A stretch of 47,561 bases of DNA. Source: Planktothrix sp. PCC 11201 (GTDB lineage: Bacteria; Cyanobacteriota; Cyanobacteriia; Cyanobacteriales; Microcoleaceae). Position 1 is the first letter of the stretch, and each line of letters begins with the position of its first letter. The DNA is taken from contig NZ_LT797688.1 of NCBI RefSeq assembly GCF_900009135.1, positions 373,178 to 420,738 on the forward strand. Reading direction: 5' to 3'. A program made the translations under genes and the position numbers. The notes under the pieces are model-generated. The model was not told where the DNA came from. It saw nothing but the letters and a program-made list of their open reading frames with translations, and did no database searches. This document shows, piece by piece, positions 47,459-47,561 of the stretch.

Positions 47459-47561
47459 CGAAAACTTTTCTTAGTATTTTTAAACAGAATAAGTTGCTCA
47501 AGCCAATTTCCTCAAGTAAGAAATAGAGCCCAATGTATAATCCTGATTTATCAGGAGTTTT

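Overview
The window is chromosomal DNA of a filamentous-type cyanobacterium, most likely of the Planktothrix/Oscillatoria/Microcoleus kind. Supporting signs are a phycobilisome lyase of the CpcS/CpeS type, the phycobilisome degradation protein NblA, a small photosystem II assembly-type protein, a cyanobacterial-type class II aldolase, many HIP1 octamers (gcgatcgc), heptanucleotide STRR-type repeats, and a low-GC base composition. The genus is inferred from style, not proven.

Layout. 0.2-4.7 kb (- strand): a complete sulfonate uptake and desulfonation operon, ssuA-ssuD-ssuC-ssuB-ssuE. 5-10 kb: argS, then an EamA exporter, a MarC protein, a DUF985 cupin and the lyase cpcS. 10.2-15 kb: nblA converging on the phosphate operon pstS-pstC-pstA-pstB, whose promoter carries a clear triple Pho box. 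15.1-19.7 kb (+): bioB, bioY, lspA and an FHA-domain class A penicillin-binding protein. 19.7-25 kb is accessory: a Uma2 nuclease, a solo TnpB insertion with its probable omega-RNA end, a zinc-ribbon Ser/Thr kinase with a WD40 propeller, and a DUF5615/DUF433 toxin-antitoxin pair lying exactly between two 97-bp direct repeats.

25-34.5 kb holds the most unusual genes. A single 1064-residue reading frame joins a seven-bladed WD40 propeller, two Ig-like repeats, a long Pro-Thr spacer and a complete SigA-like sigma-70 factor. A divergent gene of unknown function (302 aa, His-rich HNH-like motif, membrane segments) shares its upstream region. Next comes a restriction-modification locus: an intact DNA methyltransferase beside an ApaLI-like endonuclease gene split by a 121-bp MITE. 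Taking out the MITE plus one TA restores a 215-codon frame exactly. A second, inverted copy of the MITE lies just upstream. A 954-residue fusion of a PlsY-like membrane domain to a PEP-synthase-like phosphotransferase follows.

34.5-47.6 kb: a small photosystem II assembly-type protein, a DUF2993 protein, a RelE-type toxin-antitoxin pair, a pentapeptide-repeat protein, a DICT/degenerate HD protein, an RTX-type calcium-binding protein, a histidine kinase, fbaA between inverted repeat copies, an exported helical protein of unknown function, tRNA-Lys(TTT), an aldose epimerase and a CapA-family protein. The last 0.6 kb is non-coding and repeat-rich.

How the genes fit together. Much of the first 15 kb concerns nutrient supply: sulfur from sulfonates, phosphate uptake, and antenna assembly and breakdown. 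The centre (19.7-31.5 kb) looks like a plastic accessory zone with repeats, a transposon, MITEs, a broken restriction gene and toxin-antitoxin genes. Two of its large proteins, the kinase and the sigma factor, carry WD40 propellers on proline-rich tethers. A functional link between them is only an inference.
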